Source: Endozoicomonas sp. ISHI1 (lineage in GTDB: Bacteria > Pseudomonadota > Gammaproteobacteria > Pseudomonadales > Endozoicomonadaceae). From it: 64,000 bases of DNA. Under the pieces are notes generated by a model, which was given only the letters and a program-made list of their open reading frames with translations, was not told where the DNA came from and did no database searches. Of this stretch, positions 1 to 7,859 are shown piece after piece; position 1 is the first letter of the stretch, and each line of letters opens with the position of its first letter. The stretch lies in contig NZ_JAGRPU010000001.1 of NCBI RefSeq assembly GCF_024606225.1, positions 186,001 through 250,000 of the forward strand, written 5' to 3'. Both the position numbers and the translations under genes were made by a program.

Positions 1-236
1 CGCTTGAGTATGCAGAATCCGTACTGGAGAAATACCCCAGGAATGCAAGCGCCTGTTCGCAAAAAGCCCACTGTCTCAGAATGATGAATTACAGTAAAGA
101 CGTTTGGAGCGAATGGTTCAAAAAAGCCGAAACCCTTGACCCCGGACGGGGAGAGAAGTTTAAAGCTTACGACATTTGGCGAATCATCGAAGCCAGAGCT
201 GTTGAAAAGGTGAAGAATCAGGCACAGCAAACATAA
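1..236 (+). CDS. 3' end of tandem TPR-like repeat protein (copy T1, partial)
   Basis: The window opens inside this gene. The frame starting at base 3 is open and ends at TAA 234-236. The visible 77 residues are the C-terminal TPR-like module shared by all members of the array (ALEKYP, then AHCLRMM, then FKKAETLDPGR, then WRIIEARAVEKVK). They are closest to the end of T10 (LEYAESVLEK and MMN in both), so T1 and T10 look like sister copies at the two ends of the visible array. The function is unknown; the module resembles two TPR helices. The 5' part lies outside the window. Confidence 0.85.
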   Translation, partial: LEYAESVLEKYPRNASACSQKAHCLRMMNYSKDVWSEWFKKAETLDPGRGEKFKAYDIWRIIEARAVEKVKNQAQQT

Positions 237-368
237 GCGCCTGCGGCGAAAATAAGAGTCTGGCCAATGAGCCAGCAATATTGAATTCCAAAGGATCAGG
301 TAATTAAGGCGCTTGGATGAACTCTTATGTATGTTTGCTGTCTTAAGAGCATAGGGAGGTCACTTTGC

Positions 369-2627
369 ATGAGTTACGGATTACCACCAGCCTACGGTTC
401 AACATCGCAACCGTCACAACATCGCTTGCCTGAATCCGATCAGGACGCTCATCAGGACAGAAAGCCTGCATCTGATTTAAACCCGAATGCGCTACCGTTT
501 GTTCCTCGTCGTTCGTGGGAGAACCGGTTTTCGAACGGCCAGGATATTCATCGTCGGCAAACCACTGCACACGGGGTACCTTCTTCCCGGGGTTTGCAGC
601 CCTCAAGAAAGAAGCAATCGCCCATTGCGGCTGAAGAAAACATCAGCCAGGCTTACGAAGCACTAAAAAACCAATGTTTCACCGATGCAGAAGAAACATT
701 CCGGTCCACCTTAGAAGAATACCGGGGCCAACTCAACCAGGCCGACGAACGAAACGCAACCATAGGGCTGGCAAGATCGCTGAAAGAGCAAACCCCGGAA
801 AAACAGAAAGAAGCCTGTTCTCTTCTGCAAAAACTCAGGTCGGAAGAACCATTGACTGAACTCGGGGCTTCCAGAATTCCTAACCTTGACCTGACCCTGA
901 GCCGCTGTGAAATAGCGCTTGGATTGATTCCTGATGCTGAAACACGACTGTTAAAACTGAGAAACATAAATCCCGACGCTGATGAAGAGATCCTTTGCCA
1001 GAAATCTCACAATTTTGACGCTGATGTCACCAATGCACGACTGTGGCAGTTTATGAAAAAACACCAGATGACTGAAACACTGCTGGTTAACATGAAAACA
1101 GAGCTGACCGAAATGCTGCAGTCACATCGATACAGAGGCGTTGCAGAAAGACTGCGTAAACAACTCCATACCGTCAATATTGCCCTGGTGCGACTCTTGC
1201 AGGAGAGGGACCTGTATGAATGGGCTGAAGACCTGCTACTGAAAATGAGTGGCAAGCGATCCAACAACAGTGAGGCGTTACTTTGTAAAGCCTGTGGAGA
1301 TGATGAAATTGATCTGGCTCTGGCACGACTCTGGCAGCTAATGGGAAAAAACGAGCAGGCTGAAAAACTGCTGCTGAGCATGAGTGGCAAGCACCCCAAT
1401 GCCAGTGAAGAAATCCTTTGCAGGCCTTATTGGAATCTTGATATTGATATGACTTTGGTGCGGCATTGGGAGGTCATGGACAAATATCACCTGGCTGAAA
1501 AACTGCTGCTGAACATGGTTGGCAAGCATCTCGGCCTCAATGAAGCCATCTTGTGTCAGCCCTGTGGAAATGATGAATTGGATCTGATTCTGGCACGACT
1601 CTGGTATGAGATAAAGAAATATGAATGGGCAGAAAGACTGCTGCTGAACATGAGTCACAAGCACCCCAATGACAATGAAGAGCGCCTGTGCAAATCATGC
1701 GGGAATAAGGATATTGACCTGGCTCTGATAAGAGTTTGGGAGATGCTGGGCAAATATAAATGGGCTGAAAAATTGCTATTAAACGTGGCAGGCAAGTCTC
1801 CCCTCGCCAGTGAAGAAGAGCTGTGCAAACCCTGTGGTGATTTTATCATAGACCATACTATGACCAGATATTGGGAGAGAGTGGGCGAGAATAAACGGGC
1901 TGAAAAGCTGCTGCTGAACATGAGTGGCAAGTCCCCCAAAGCCACTGAAGAAATACTGTGCCAACCCTGTGGGCACTTTCTGATTGACTTGGCCCTGGTG
2001 CGAGTCTGGGAGGCAATGGGCGACTATAAACAGTGTGAAAAACTGTTGCTGAATATCATTGGCAAGCAGCCCGATGACAATGAGGAAGACCTGTGCAGGC
2101 CCAGCGGGAACCACGATGTTGATCTGGCCCTGGCACGCCTCTGGCAGATGATGAATAAAAATAAACGGGCCCAAAGACTGATTCAGCGTTGCTGTGATCT
2201 CTACCAAACGAGCGAATGTCAATTGGCACTGCTGAGTCTGCATGCCGGGACAGCAAAATTTATGAAAATGATGACCGGCTGTCAGGAAAGTGCCAATACA
2301 CTGCTGTTAACCTCGATCCATTATTTCAGGCTGGCTACCCGACTGATAGCAGAGGGTGACCCTGGGTCAGGACAAGATAACCTTAAAAAGGCACTTGAGC
2401 ATGTGGAATCCGCATTGGAGAAAAACCCCTTGAGTGCAAGTGCCTGTTCGCAAAAAGCGCACTGCCTCAGAATGATGCGTTACAGCGAAGACGTGTGGAG
2501 TGAATGGTTCAAAAAAGCCAAAACCCTTGACCCCGGCAGGGTAGAAAAGTTTAGAGCTGACGATGCCTGGCGAATCACCGAAGCGATAGCTCTTCAAAAG
2601 GTGCAGAATCTGGCACGGCGAACATAA
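369..2627 (+). CDS. Tandem TPR-like 45-residue repeat protein (copy T2)
   Basis: This 752-residue protein belongs to the array family. The frame is open back to ATG 327, but I choose ATG 369 (MSYGLPPAYG) because a strong Shine-Dalgarno site (AGGGAGGT, 353-360) lies just upstream and the MSYG start is shared by nearly all copies. The layout is a polar, proline-rich N-terminus (about 1-95), a helical region (about 95-290), seven 45-residue repeats of the form AEKLLLNMSGK then LC.PCG then IDLALVRLWE.MGKY, and a TPR-like C-terminus. There is no signal peptide or membrane segment. Most repeats carry a CxxC-like pair. The likely fold is an alpha-solenoid used for protein binding. The pathway is unknown. 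Its repeats and C-terminus most resemble T9. Confidence 0.88.
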   Translation: MSYGLPPAYGSTSQPSQHRLPESDQDAHQDRKPASDLNPNALPFVPRRSWENRFSNGQDIHRRQTTAHGVPSSRGLQPSRKKQSPIAAEENISQAYEALKNQCFTDAEETFRSTLEEYRGQLNQADERNATIGLARSLKEQTPEKQKEACSLLQKLRSEEPLTELGASRIPNLDLTLSRCEIALGLIPDAETRLLKLRNINPDADEEILCQKSHNFDADVTNARLWQFMKKHQMTETLLVNMKTELTEMLQSHRYRGVAERLRKQLHTVNIALVRLLQERDLYEWAEDLLLKMSGKRSNNSEALLCKACGDDEIDLALARLWQLMGKNEQAEKLLLSMSGKHPNASEEILCRPYWNLDIDMTLVRHWEVMDKYHLAEKLLLNMVGKHLGLNEAILCQPCGNDELDLILARLWYEIKKYEWAERLLLNMSHKHPNDNEERLCKSCGNKDIDLALIRVWEMLGKYKWAEKLLLNVAGKSPLASEEELCKPCGDFIIDHTMTRYWERVGENKRAEKLLLNMSGKSPKATEEILCQPCGHFLIDLALVRVWEAMGDYKQCEKLLLNIIGKQPDDNEEDLCRPSGNHDVDLALARLWQMMNKNKRAQRLIQRCCDLYQTSECQLALLSLHAGTAKFMKMMTGCQESANTLLLTSIHYFRLATRLIAEGDPGSGQDNLKKALEHVESALEKNPLSASACSQKAHCLRMMRYSEDVWSEWFKKAKTLDPGRVEKFRADDAWRITEAIALQKVQNLARRT

Positions 2628-2732
2628 ACCTGCCTGCCACTCACCGTTTTATTTAATTCCGGGATTAAGACGCTGCCATGAACTTCTATACCCGTTTGCT
2701 GTCTTATGAGCATAAAGGGAGGTTACATTGCC

Positions 2733-5273
2733 ATGAGTTACGGATTACCACCAGCCTACGGTTCTGCATCGCAACCGTCACAACATCGCTTGCCTGAATC
2801 CCATCAGGACACTGATAAAGACAGAAAGCCTGCATCGAAATTAGACCCGAATGCGCCACTCTTTGTTCCTCGTGATTCTTGGGACGATCGGTCTTCGGCC
2901 AGGTCTTCAGCAATGCCCCAAACTCTTCGCCATCGGCAAACCAGTGCGCACAGAGCCTCTTTTTCTCAAAGGCCGCACCCGTCAACGAATAAGCAATCGA
3001 CTGTGGCGGCTAAACAAAAAGTCGACCAAGCTTTCAAAGCATTGAAAAAGCAACATTTCACCGATGCAGAAAAACAATTCCTGGCCATCCTGGAAGAATG
3101 CCCGGACGAATTGAGCCAATCCGACTACCAAAACTCGGTCATAGGGCTGGCAAGGTCGCTTAAAGAGCAAAACCGGGAAAAACAGATAAAAGCCTGCACT
3201 CGTCTGGAAGAACTCAGGTTGAAAGGCCACTTGACTGCACTCAGGGCTTCCAAAATTCACCACCTTGACCTGACCCTGAGCCTCTGTGAACAGGCACTTG
3301 GGTGGTTCCCGAAAGCTGAAGAACGACTTATAAGACTGAGAAATATAAAGCCCGATGCTGATGAAGAGATCCTTTGCCAGCATTCCAACTATTTTGACGC
3401 TGATATGGCTAATGCCCGACTGTGGTCATTGATGGACAAACATCAGATGACTGAAACACTCCTGGTGAACATGAAAACAGAGTTGACCAGAAAGCTTCAG
3501 TCGAATCAATGCCCTGCCAGTGCAGAACACTTCCATAAACGACTCCAGATCGTCAATATTACCCTGGTGCGACTCCTACAGGAGAGAGGCCTGTATGAAT
3601 GGGCTGAAAAGTTGCTGTTCGACATCAGTGACAAATCATCCAATGACAGTGAGGATTGCCTTTGCAAGGCCAGTGGAAATAATGAAATTGATCTGGCACT
3701 GGCACGACTCTGGCAGCTAATGGAAAAAAACGAACAGGCTGAAAAACTGCTGCTGAGCGTGAGTGGCAAGTCCCCCAATGCCAGTGAAGAGATTCTTTGC
3801 AGGCCTTTTGGAGATCTTGATATTGATCTAGCTTTGAGTCGGCATTGGCAGAACATGGGCAAAAATCATCTGTCTGAAAAATTGCTCCTGAACATGAGTA
3901 GCAAGCACCAGACTGACAGTGTTGAAAAGCTTTGCAGGGTCAGCGGAAAGCGTGTGGTTGATCTGAACCTGGCCTTACTCTGGCAGTCCATGGAAAAGCT
4001 GGAACTTTGTGGAAAACTGCTGCTGAACATGAGCGGGAAGCGCCCCGGCAGCAGTGAAGAAATCCTGTGTCAGCCCTGTGGAGATTATGGAATTGACCTG
4101 GCCCTGGTCCGATACTGGGAACAGATAGGCCAATATAAAATGGCTGAAAAGCTGCTGCTGAATATGATTGGTAAGCATCCCGGCCTCAATAAAGAAATCC
4201 TGTGTCAACCCTGTGGAAATCATACCCTGGATCTGACCCTGGCCCGACTCTGGCAGACGATGGGCAAAAATGAATGGACGGAAAGACTGCTGCTGAACAT
4301 GAGTCACAAGCACCCCAATGACAACGAAGAACGTCTCTGCAAGCCTTCCGGGAAGAAAGATGTTGATGTGGCGCTGGCAAGAAATTGGGAGGTGCAAGGC
4401 AAATATACACTGACTGAAAGATTGCTGTTGAACATGGCCGACAAGTCCCCCTTCGCCGGTGAGGAAGCGCTGTGCAAACGCTCTGGAAATCTTGGCATTG
4501 ATCTGACTCTGGTGAGATTTTGGGGGAGAACGGGCGACTATAAACGGGCTGAAAAACTGCTGGTGGACCTGAGTGGCAAGAATCCCGAGGCTACTGAAGA
4601 TTTACTGTGCAAGGCCTGCGGGAACCCTCTGGTTGACCTGGCCCTGGTGCGAATCTGGGAGCTAATGGGCAAACATACACGGGCTGAAAAACTGCTGCTG
4701 GACGCGAGTGGCAAGCAACCCGATGACACTGAGGAAGACCTGTGCAAGCCCTGTGGGAATCACTATATTGATCTGGCCCTGGTACTCCTCTGGCAGGTGA
4801 TGGATAAAAATGAACGGGCTCAAAGACTGATTCATCGCTGCTGTGATTTATACCATACCAGTGAATGTGAATTGGCACTGCTGACCTCATACGTCGGCGA
4901 AGCAAGATTTATGGAACTGATTACCGGGTATCAGGAAAGTGCCAATACTCTGCTGTCAACCTCGATCCATTATTTCAAACTGGCTTCTCAGCAGATAGAA
5001 GACAATGATCCTGCAGGACAAGATAACCTTAAAAAAGCGCTTGAGTACGTGGAATCCGCACTGGAGAAATACCCCCCGAGCGCAGGCGCTTATTCGCAAA
5101 AAGCGCACTGTCTCAGAATGATGGGTTACCCTGAAAACGAATGGCAGGAATGGTTCAGAAAAGCCGAAACCCTTGACCCCAGCCGGGTAGAAAGGTTTAA
5201 AGCTAACGACGTTTGGCGAATCAACGAAGCTCGGGCTGTTGAAAAGCTGAAGCATCAGGCACGGCGAACCTAA
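2733..5273 (+). CDS. Tandem TPR-like 45-residue repeat protein (copy T3)
   Basis: This 846-residue copy has nine 45-residue repeats, two more than T2, which explains its greater length. The start at ATG 2733 follows GGGAGG (2717-2722) and gives the family MSYGLPPAYGS N-terminus; an earlier in-frame ATG at 2706 lacks a Shine-Dalgarno site. Repeat 3 is of an unusual type (LCRVSG, then LNLALLWQSMEKLELCGK) found otherwise only in T6. T3 and T6 also share a second type of upstream spacer, so they form a subfamily. The C-terminus is TPR-like (ALEYVESALEKYPPSAGAYS). No secretion signal of the Sec type is visible. A cytoplasmic or exported scaffold or effector role is only a guess. Confidence 0.88.
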   Translation: MSYGLPPAYGSASQPSQHRLPESHQDTDKDRKPASKLDPNAPLFVPRDSWDDRSSARSSAMPQTLRHRQTSAHRASFSQRPHPSTNKQSTVAAKQKVDQAFKALKKQHFTDAEKQFLAILEECPDELSQSDYQNSVIGLARSLKEQNREKQIKACTRLEELRLKGHLTALRASKIHHLDLTLSLCEQALGWFPKAEERLIRLRNIKPDADEEILCQHSNYFDADMANARLWSLMDKHQMTETLLVNMKTELTRKLQSNQCPASAEHFHKRLQIVNITLVRLLQERGLYEWAEKLLFDISDKSSNDSEDCLCKASGNNEIDLALARLWQLMEKNEQAEKLLLSVSGKSPNASEEILCRPFGDLDIDLALSRHWQNMGKNHLSEKLLLNMSSKHQTDSVEKLCRVSGKRVVDLNLALLWQSMEKLELCGKLLLNMSGKRPGSSEEILCQPCGDYGIDLALVRYWEQIGQYKMAEKLLLNMIGKHPGLNKEILCQPCGNHTLDLTLARLWQTMGKNEWTERLLLNMSHKHPNDNEERLCKPSGKKDVDVALARNWEVQGKYTLTERLLLNMADKSPFAGEEALCKRSGNLGIDLTLVRFWGRTGDYKRAEKLLVDLSGKNPEATEDLLCKACGNPLVDLALVRIWELMGKHTRAEKLLLDASGKQPDDTEEDLCKPCGNHYIDLALVLLWQVMDKNERAQRLIHRCCDLYHTSECELALLTSYVGEARFMELITGYQESANTLLSTSIHYFKLASQQIEDNDPAGQDNLKKALEYVESALEKYPPSAGAYSQKAHCLRMMGYPENEWQEWFRKAETLDPSRVERFKANDVWRINEARAVEKLKHQARRT

Positions 5274-5438
5274 TGCAGCCAAGCATTGACATCCGTACAG
5301 TCGCCTCGTTCATCCTGAGCAACCAAACTCCGTTCATCCTGAGCGGGGTTTATTCCAAAAGGTCAGGTCATTAAGGCGCTTGGGTGAACTCTTATGTACT
5401 TTTGCTGTCTTAAGTGCACAAAGGGAGGTTAAATTGCC

Positions 5439-7724
5439 ATGAGTTACGGATTACCACCAGCCTGCGGTTCAACATCACAACCGTCACAACATCGCTTGCC
5501 TGAATCTAATCAGGACACTCATCAGGACACTCATCAGGACACGGCGTCTGCATCTAAACTCAACCCGAATGCGATACCCTTTGTTCCTCGTCGTTTGAAG
5601 AACGATCAGTCTTCAGCTATGTCTTCAGCTATGCCCCCAGCTATTAGCCAACGGCGAATCACTGAGCACAAGGCACCCTCTTCTCAAAGGCCGCACCCGC
5701 GAAGGAACAAGCGATCGCCTGAAACAGCAAGAGAAAACATCCGCCAAGCTTACGGAACACTGAAAAAGCGACAGTTCAGCGATGCAGAAGAAAAATTCCA
5801 GGCTGTCATAGATGAATTCGGGAGCCAACTCAGCCAGGCCGACTACCAAAACTCAGTCATAGGGTTGGCAAAATCGCTGAAAGAGCAAACCCCGGAAAAG
5901 CAGGAAAAAGCCCGTACTCATCTGGAAAAACTCAGGTCGGAAGGACGATTTACTCAACTCGGGGCTTCCACCATTCCTTACCTTGACGAGGTCCTGAGCC
6001 GCTGTGAAGAAGCACTTGGATTGCTTTCAAAGGCTGAAACACGGCTGTTAAAAATGAGAAACATAAATCCCGATGCTGATGAAGAGATTCTTTGCCAGCA
6101 TTCCCACGATTTCAGCGCTGATATTACCATTGCCCGACTGTGGCAGTTGATGGAAAAACACCAGATGTCGGAAACACTTCTGGTGAACATGAAAACAGAG
6201 CTGACCAGAAAGCTGCTATCGAATCGAAGCACTGCCACTACGGAAACCCTCCATAGATATCTCGGTATCGTCAATATTGCCCTGGTGCGACTCTTACAGG
6301 GGAGAGGCCTGTATGAATGGGCTGAAAAGTTGCTGTTAGACATCAGTAATAAGCGATCCAATGATGACGAGGCGTTCATTTGTAAGGCCAGTGGAGATAA
6401 TGGCATTGATCTGGCCCTGGCAAGAATCTGGCAGTTGATGGGAAAGAATGAACAGGCTGAAAAACTGCTGTTGAACATGAGTGGCAAGCACCCCAATGCC
6501 AGTGAAGAGATTCTTTGCAGGCCTTTTTGGGATCATGATATTGATCTGACTTTGGTGCGGCATTGGGTGGTCATGGAAAAATATCACCTGGCTGAAAAAC
6601 TGCTACTGAACATCATGGGCAAGCATCCCGGCCTCAATAAAGCCATCTTGTGTCAGTCCTGTGGAAATTTTGAATTGGACGTGATTCTGGCACGACTCTG
6701 GCATTCGATGAAGAAATATGAATGGGCTGAAAGACTGCTGTTGGACATGGCTGGCAAATCGCCCTTCGCCAGTGAGGAAGCGCTGTGCAAGTCATGCGGG
6801 AATAAGGAGATTGACTTGGCTCTGGTAAGAAATTGGGAGATACAGGAAAAAAATGAATGGGCTGAAAGATTGCTGTTGGACATGGCTGGCAAATCGCCCT
6901 TCGCCAGTGAGGAAGCGCTGTGCAAATCCTGTGGAGATTTTACCATCGACCTGACTCTGGTGAGAATTTGGGAGAAAACGGGCAACTATAAACGGCCTGA
7001 AAAACTGCTGATGAACATGAGTAACAAGCACCCCGATGACACTGAGGAAAACCTGTGCAAGGCTTGCGGGCATCCTCAGATTGACATGGCCCTGGCACTC
7101 ACCTGGGAGGCAATGGGCAAACATACACGGGCTGAAAAACTGCTGTTGGACGCGACTGGCAAGCAACCCGATGACTCTGAGGAAGACCTGTGCAGGCCCA
7201 GCGGAAATCACGATCTTGATCTGGCCCTGGTATGCCTCTGGCAGGTGATGGATAAAAATGAACGGGCTCAAAGGCTGATTCATCATTGCTCTGATTTATA
7301 CCATACCAGTGAATGTAAATTGGCACTGCTGAGCTCATACACCGGGGAAGCAAAATTTATGGAACTGATTACCGGGTATCAGGAAAGTGCCAATACTCTG
7401 CTATCAACCTCGGTCCATTATTTCAAACTGGCTGTCCGACAGATAAAAAACAATGACCCTGAGTCAGGACAAGATAACCTTAAAAAAGCGCTTGAGTGCG
7501 TAGAATCCGCACTGGAGAAATACCCCCCGAGTGCAGGCGCTTATTCGCAAAAAGCGCACTGTCTCAGAATGATGCGTTACCCTGAAGACGAATGGCAGGA
7601 ATTGTTCAGACTAGCCAGCGCCCTTGACCCCCGCCGGGCAGAAAAGTGTAAAGATAACGACGTTTGGCGAATCACCGAAGCTCTGGCTGTTGAAAAGGTG
7701 CAGCGTCAGGCACGGCGAAAATAA
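5439..7724 (+). CDS. Tandem TPR-like 45-residue repeat protein (copy T4)
   Basis: This 761-residue copy has seven repeats. It is the copy that fixes the family start: the upstream extension that stays open in most other copies is closed here by a TAA shortly before ATG 5439, so translation must begin at MSYG, after AAGGGAGG. The N-terminus carries a small duplicated QDTH motif. Repeats 4 and 5 are almost identical over their first half (AERLLLDMAGKSPFASEEAL in both), which shows a recent unit duplication or gene conversion. By repeat types it groups with T7 and T8. The C-terminus is the shared TPR-like module. Function unknown. Confidence 0.9.
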   Translation: MSYGLPPACGSTSQPSQHRLPESNQDTHQDTHQDTASASKLNPNAIPFVPRRLKNDQSSAMSSAMPPAISQRRITEHKAPSSQRPHPRRNKRSPETARENIRQAYGTLKKRQFSDAEEKFQAVIDEFGSQLSQADYQNSVIGLAKSLKEQTPEKQEKARTHLEKLRSEGRFTQLGASTIPYLDEVLSRCEEALGLLSKAETRLLKMRNINPDADEEILCQHSHDFSADITIARLWQLMEKHQMSETLLVNMKTELTRKLLSNRSTATTETLHRYLGIVNIALVRLLQGRGLYEWAEKLLLDISNKRSNDDEAFICKASGDNGIDLALARIWQLMGKNEQAEKLLLNMSGKHPNASEEILCRPFWDHDIDLTLVRHWVVMEKYHLAEKLLLNIMGKHPGLNKAILCQSCGNFELDVILARLWHSMKKYEWAERLLLDMAGKSPFASEEALCKSCGNKEIDLALVRNWEIQEKNEWAERLLLDMAGKSPFASEEALCKSCGDFTIDLTLVRIWEKTGNYKRPEKLLMNMSNKHPDDTEENLCKACGHPQIDMALALTWEAMGKHTRAEKLLLDATGKQPDDSEEDLCRPSGNHDLDLALVCLWQVMDKNERAQRLIHHCSDLYHTSECKLALLSSYTGEAKFMELITGYQESANTLLSTSVHYFKLAVRQIKNNDPESGQDNLKKALECVESALEKYPPSAGAYSQKAHCLRMMRYPEDEWQELFRLASALDPRRAEKCKDNDVWRITEALAVEKVQRQARRK
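6727..6929 (+). repeat. Near-identical adjacent 135-bp repeat units inside T4
   Basis: Bases 6727-6794 and 6862-6929 are nearly the same sequence, offset by exactly 135 bp (one 45-codon repeat). The second halves of the units differ more. This is the clearest sign in the array that repeat number changes by in-frame unequal exchange. Confidence 0.8.
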
Positions 7725-7859
7725 GCGCCTGCGGCAAAAATAAGCGCCTGACCAATGAGCCAGCAATATTGAATTCCAAAGGGTCAGGTAATTAAGGCAC
7801 TTGGGTGAACTCTTATGGACTTTTACTGTCTCAAGAGCATAAAAGGAGTTTACTTTGCC
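7725..7859 (+). repeat. Conserved spacer between array genes (type 1)
   Basis: Nearly the same spacer lies ahead of T2 (237-368), T4 (5274-5438, with a different first half), T5 (this entry), T7 (12866-13000), T8 (15275-15390, shortened), T9 (17704-17804) and T10 (20187-20317). Shared elements are CTGGCCAATGAGCCAG (a 5-bp inverted repeat), AATATTGAATTCC, GGGTCAGG, TTAAGGCGCTTGG, TGAACTCTTATG and the Shine-Dalgarno region. T3 and T6 instead have a shorter type 2 spacer (2628-2732 and 10122-10210). No strong sigma-70 promoter stands out. The spacer copies offer homology for recombination between genes. Confidence 0.75.

Noticed and set aside
327-368. In-frame extensions (MYVCCLKSI and similar) ahead of the MSYG start in most TPR-like genes
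   Set aside because: The extension is closed by a stop codon in T4 and is differently framed in T3 and T6. The Shine-Dalgarno site lies inside it, at the right distance from MSYG.
1240-2145. Regular tandem repeats that could suggest a CRISPR or satellite array
   Set aside because: The unit is 135 bp (132 bp in the WD40 genes), lies in frame inside coding sequence, and has no short constant repeat with unique spacers.
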